From JBDSTZ01 sp039927975 (GTDB lineage: Bacteria; Pseudomonadota; Gammaproteobacteria; Burkholderiales; Burkholderiaceae_D), in assembly GCA_039927975.1 (NCBI GenBank), contig JBDSTZ010000564.1:1-6464 (forward strand): 6,464 nucleotides of DNA, in the 5' to 3' direction. Both the position numbers and the translations under genes were made by a program. This document shows, one piece after another, positions 4,206 to 6,464 of this stretch. The first letter of the stretch is position 1; each line of letters opens with the position of its first letter. Under the pieces are notes generated by a model. The model did not search any database. It was not told the origin of the DNA and saw nothing but the letters and a program-made list of their open reading frames with translations.

Positions 4206-6464
4206 TCAAGCGGCGCTGGCTTCCTCCTTGCCGAAGGAGGCCCGCAGCGCTGCCTCTTTCTGCTTCGCCGCCTTCAGGTGCCGTTCCTTCACGTGGCCAT
4301 AGCCGCGAATACCCTCCGGGATGCTGGCAATCGCCACCGCCTGCGACAGGGTGTCGGCAGTGAGCCTGGGCAGCAGGCCGGCAATCGTTTCGCGATATTC
4401 GCCAATCAGCGCGCGTTCCAGCCTGCGCTCGGCGGTGTAGCCGAAGATGTCGAGCGGCCCGCCGCGCAAGCCTTTCAGCCGGGCCAGCACGCCGAACGCT
4501 TTCATCATCCACGGTCCGAATTCCTGCTTGATCAGATGGCCGTCGCGGTCGCGCTTTGCCAGCAGCGGCGGCGCGAGATGGAACTTGAGCGTCACGTCGC
4601 CATCGAACATGCCGGCGATTTTTTGCTTGAATGCGCCGTCGGTGTACAGGCGCGCGACCTCGTATTCGTCCTTGTAGGCCATCAGCTTGTAGTAGTAGCG
4701 CGCGACCGCCTCGGCCAGGCGCGTGCCCTTGCCCAGCTTCGCTTCTTCCGCCCGCACCTGGTCGACCAGCGACTTGTATTGCTGCGCATAGGCGGCGTCC
4801 TGATACGCCGTCAGCAGCTCGACGCGGCGTTTGATGACCTCGTCCAGCGTTTGCGTGCGCTTGAATTCGATCACCTTGGCCGGCGCCGTCAACCGCAGCA
4901 CCGAGGCCAGGTCGTGCGCGGCCGTACGGCCCCAGTTGAAGGCCGCCTTGTTGAAGTTGACCGACACGTTGTTCAGTTCGAGCGCCTTCAGGATCGACGC
5001 CTCGTGCAGCGGAATCTGGCCCTTCTGCCAGGCATAGCCAAGCATGAACATATTGGTGGCGATGGCGTCGCCCATCAAGGCGGTGGCGATCTGGCCGGCG
5101 TCGACAAAGTCGACCTTCTGCGCGCCGCAAGCCTTGATGATCTCGGCCTGTGACGAGTCGCCGGGGAACTGCCAGTCCGGATTCTTGACAAAGGTGGCCG
5201 TCGACGAGCCGGTCGAATTGATGGTCGCCCAGGTGCGGCCCTCGCCCATGCGCGAGAGCGCGTCGCGGCTGGCGGTGACGATCAGGTCGCAGCCGATCAC
5301 CAGGTCGGCGCTACCGGTGCCCACCCGCGTCGAATGCAGGTCGTCCTGCCGCTCGGCGAGCCGCACGTGCGACATCACCGGGCCGCCTTTTTGCGCCAGG
5401 CCGCTCATGTCGAGCACCACTACGCCCTTGCCTTCGACATGGGCCGCCATCGCCAGGATCTGGCCCACGGTGACCACGCCGGTGCCACCGATGCCGGTGA
5501 CCAGAATGCCGTAGGGATGGTCGATGGCCGGCAGCGCCGGCGCCGGCAGTTCGGGCGGCGTGAATTCGCCCGCGCCCGCCTTCTTCGGCTTCTTGAGTGC
5601 GCCGCCTTCCACCGTGACGAAGCTCGGGCAGAAACCGGTGACGCACGAGAAATCCTTGTTGCAGGTGGACTGGTTGATCTGGCGCTTGCGGCCGAGTTCA
5701 GTCTCCAGCGGTTCGACCGACAGGCAGTTCGACTGCACCGAGCAGTCGCCGCAGCCCTCGCAGACCGCTTCGTTGATGACCGCCCGCTTGGCCGGATCGG
5801 GGTAGGCGTTACGCTTCCGGCGGCGCCGTTTTTCAGAGGCGCAGGTCTGGTCGTAGATCATGGCCGACACGCCCGGCATGTCGCGCAGTTCACGCTGCAC
5901 GTCCATCAATTCGGCGCGGTGGCGAACGGTGACACCCTCGGCCCATTTGTAGTCGTCGGGGTATTTGTCCGGCTCGTCGGTGACGACAATGATCGGGCCC
6001 ACGCCCTCGGCGGCGATCTGGCGGCTGATCATGCCGGGGTCGAGCGGGCCGTCGAATTCCTGGCCGCCGGTCATCGCGACGGCGTCGTTGAACAGGATCT
6101 TGTAGGTGATATTGACATTGGCCGCCACCGCCGCGCGGATCGCCAGGATCCCCGAGTGGAAGTAGGTGCCGTCGCCAAGGTTGGTGAAGACGTGTTTCTC
6201 GTTGGTGAACGGCGCCTGGCCGACCCAGGTCACGCCCTCGCCGCCCATGTGCGTGAAGGTCGAGGTTTCGCGGTCCATCCACAGCACCATGTAGTGGCAG
6301 CCGATGCCGGCCAGCGCGCGCGAGCCTTCAGGCACCTTGGTCGAGGTGTTGTGTGGGCAGCCCGAGCAGAAGAAGGGCGTGCGGTCGGTCTGCGGATTGG
6401 GCTTGGCGCTGACGTTTCTGAGCACCAGTTCCTTCGCTTCCAGATAGGCGATGCGCTCCTTGAC
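4206..6464 (-). CDS. Fused indolepyruvate ferredoxin oxidoreductase (C-terminal ~752 residues)
   Basis: A thiamine-diphosphate and Fe-S enzyme that oxidatively decarboxylates aryl-pyruvates (indolepyruvate, phenylpyruvate) to aryl-acetyl-CoA using ferredoxin. The frame is open to the right edge; the GTG at 6425 is internal, so the N-terminal part (about a third of the usual ~1150-1200 residues) is missing. Counting from the edge, CSGCPHNT (33-40) and GIGCHYM open the TPP-binding domain, whose motif is GDGT (97-100) with LFND (Asn126). A ferredoxin-like domain follows: CEGCGDCSVQSNC (Cys235, 238, 241, 247), then CNKDFSCVTGFC (268, 274, 279). A Lys/Pro/Ala-rich linker (about 290-315) leads to the gamma-type domain, with LVTGIGGTGVVTVGQ and GLAQKGGPVMSHVRL. 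The last ~250 residues match the helical C-terminal domain typical of the single-chain proteobacterial enzymes. The role is probably catabolism of Phe/Tyr/Trp. It converges with the MAPEG gene. Confidence 0.92.
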   Translation of the reverse strand, partial: VKERIAYLEAKELVLRNVSAKPNPQTDRTPFFCSGCPHNTSTKVPEGSRALAGIGCHYMVLWMDRETSTFTHMGGEGVTWVGQAPFTNEKHVFTNLGDGTYFHSGILAIRAAVAANVNITYKILFNDAVAMTGGQEFDGPLDPGMISRQIAAEGVGPIIVVTDEPDKYPDDYKWAEGVTVRHRAELMDVQRELRDMPGVSAMIYDQTCASEKRRRRKRNAYPDPAKRAVINEAVCEGCGDCSVQSNCLSVEPLETELGRKRQINQSTCNKDFSCVTGFCPSFVTVEGGALKKPKKAGAGEFTPPELPAPALPAIDHPYGILVTGIGGTGVVTVGQILAMAAHVEGKGVVVLDMSGLAQKGGPVMSHVRLAERQDDLHSTRVGTGSADLVIGCDLIVTASRDALSRMGEGRTWATINSTGSSTATFVKNPDWQFPGDSSQAEIIKACGAQKVDFVDAGQIATALMGDAIATNMFMLGYAWQKGQIPLHEASILKALELNNVSVNFNKAAFNWGRTAAHDLASVLRLTAPAKVIEFKRTQTLDEVIKRRVELLTAYQDAAYAQQYKSLVDQVRAEEAKLGKGTRLAEAVARYYYKLMAYKDEYEVARLYTDGAFKQKIAGMFDGDVTLKFHLAPPLLAKRDRDGHLIKQEFGPWMMKAFGVLARLKGLRGGPLDIFGYTAERRLERALIGEYRETIAGLLPRLTADTLSQAVAIASIPEGIRGYGHVKERHLKAAKQKEAALRASFGKEEASAA

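Noticed and set aside
3700..5130. Long minus-strand open frame in a different frame from the oxidoreductase
   Set aside because: It overlaps both MAPEG and the oxidoreductase, is Arg/Gly/Ala-rich and has no recognisable motif; an expected shadow in high-GC DNA.

Overview
The window is GC-rich, with G/C-heavy third codon positions. Its protein families point to a betaproteobacterium, most likely Oxalobacteraceae (Massilia/Duganella-like). That placement is inferred from the feel of the proteins and the gene order, not from a database search. The window is mainly chromosomal housekeeping and catabolic genes. I see no intact phage, insertion sequence, CRISPR array, tRNA or rRNA.

Left block (1-1826, + strand): the 3' end of a short-chain reductase with a pteridine-reductase-type active site, then folB (dihydroneopterin aldolase), then ttcA (tRNA 2-thiocytidine synthase). 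The gaps are 31 bp and an ATGA overlap, so this looks like one transcription unit joining pterin/folate chemistry to tRNA thiolation. TtcA carries an in-frame 12-bp tandem repeat (ADKQ units) in its N-terminal extension.

Relic region (1827-2100): 274 bp with no intact gene. On the minus strand it holds the first ~41 codons of a PIN-domain-like protein. A short open tail overlaps the PIN start by ATGA, and a good sigma70-type promoter lies just upstream. I read this as the remains of a gene pair, possibly toxin-antitoxin-like, cut off where ttcA ends.

Middle (2101-4155): a minus-strand aldehyde dehydrogenase of the coniferyl-aldehyde type and a divergently transcribed small MAPEG-family membrane protein. 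They are separated by 228 bp containing several small inverted repeats and no strong promoter.

Right block (4206-6464, minus strand): the C-terminal ~750 residues of a large fused indolepyruvate ferredoxin oxidoreductase, which converts aryl-pyruvates from aromatic amino acids to aryl-acetyl-CoA. It runs off the right edge. It converges on the MAPEG gene across a 50-bp gap that contains a probable intrinsic terminator for the oxidoreductase.

I found no convincing wholly new system. The points most worth checking are the truncated PIN-like relic with its intact-looking promoter, and the tandem repeat in ttcA.
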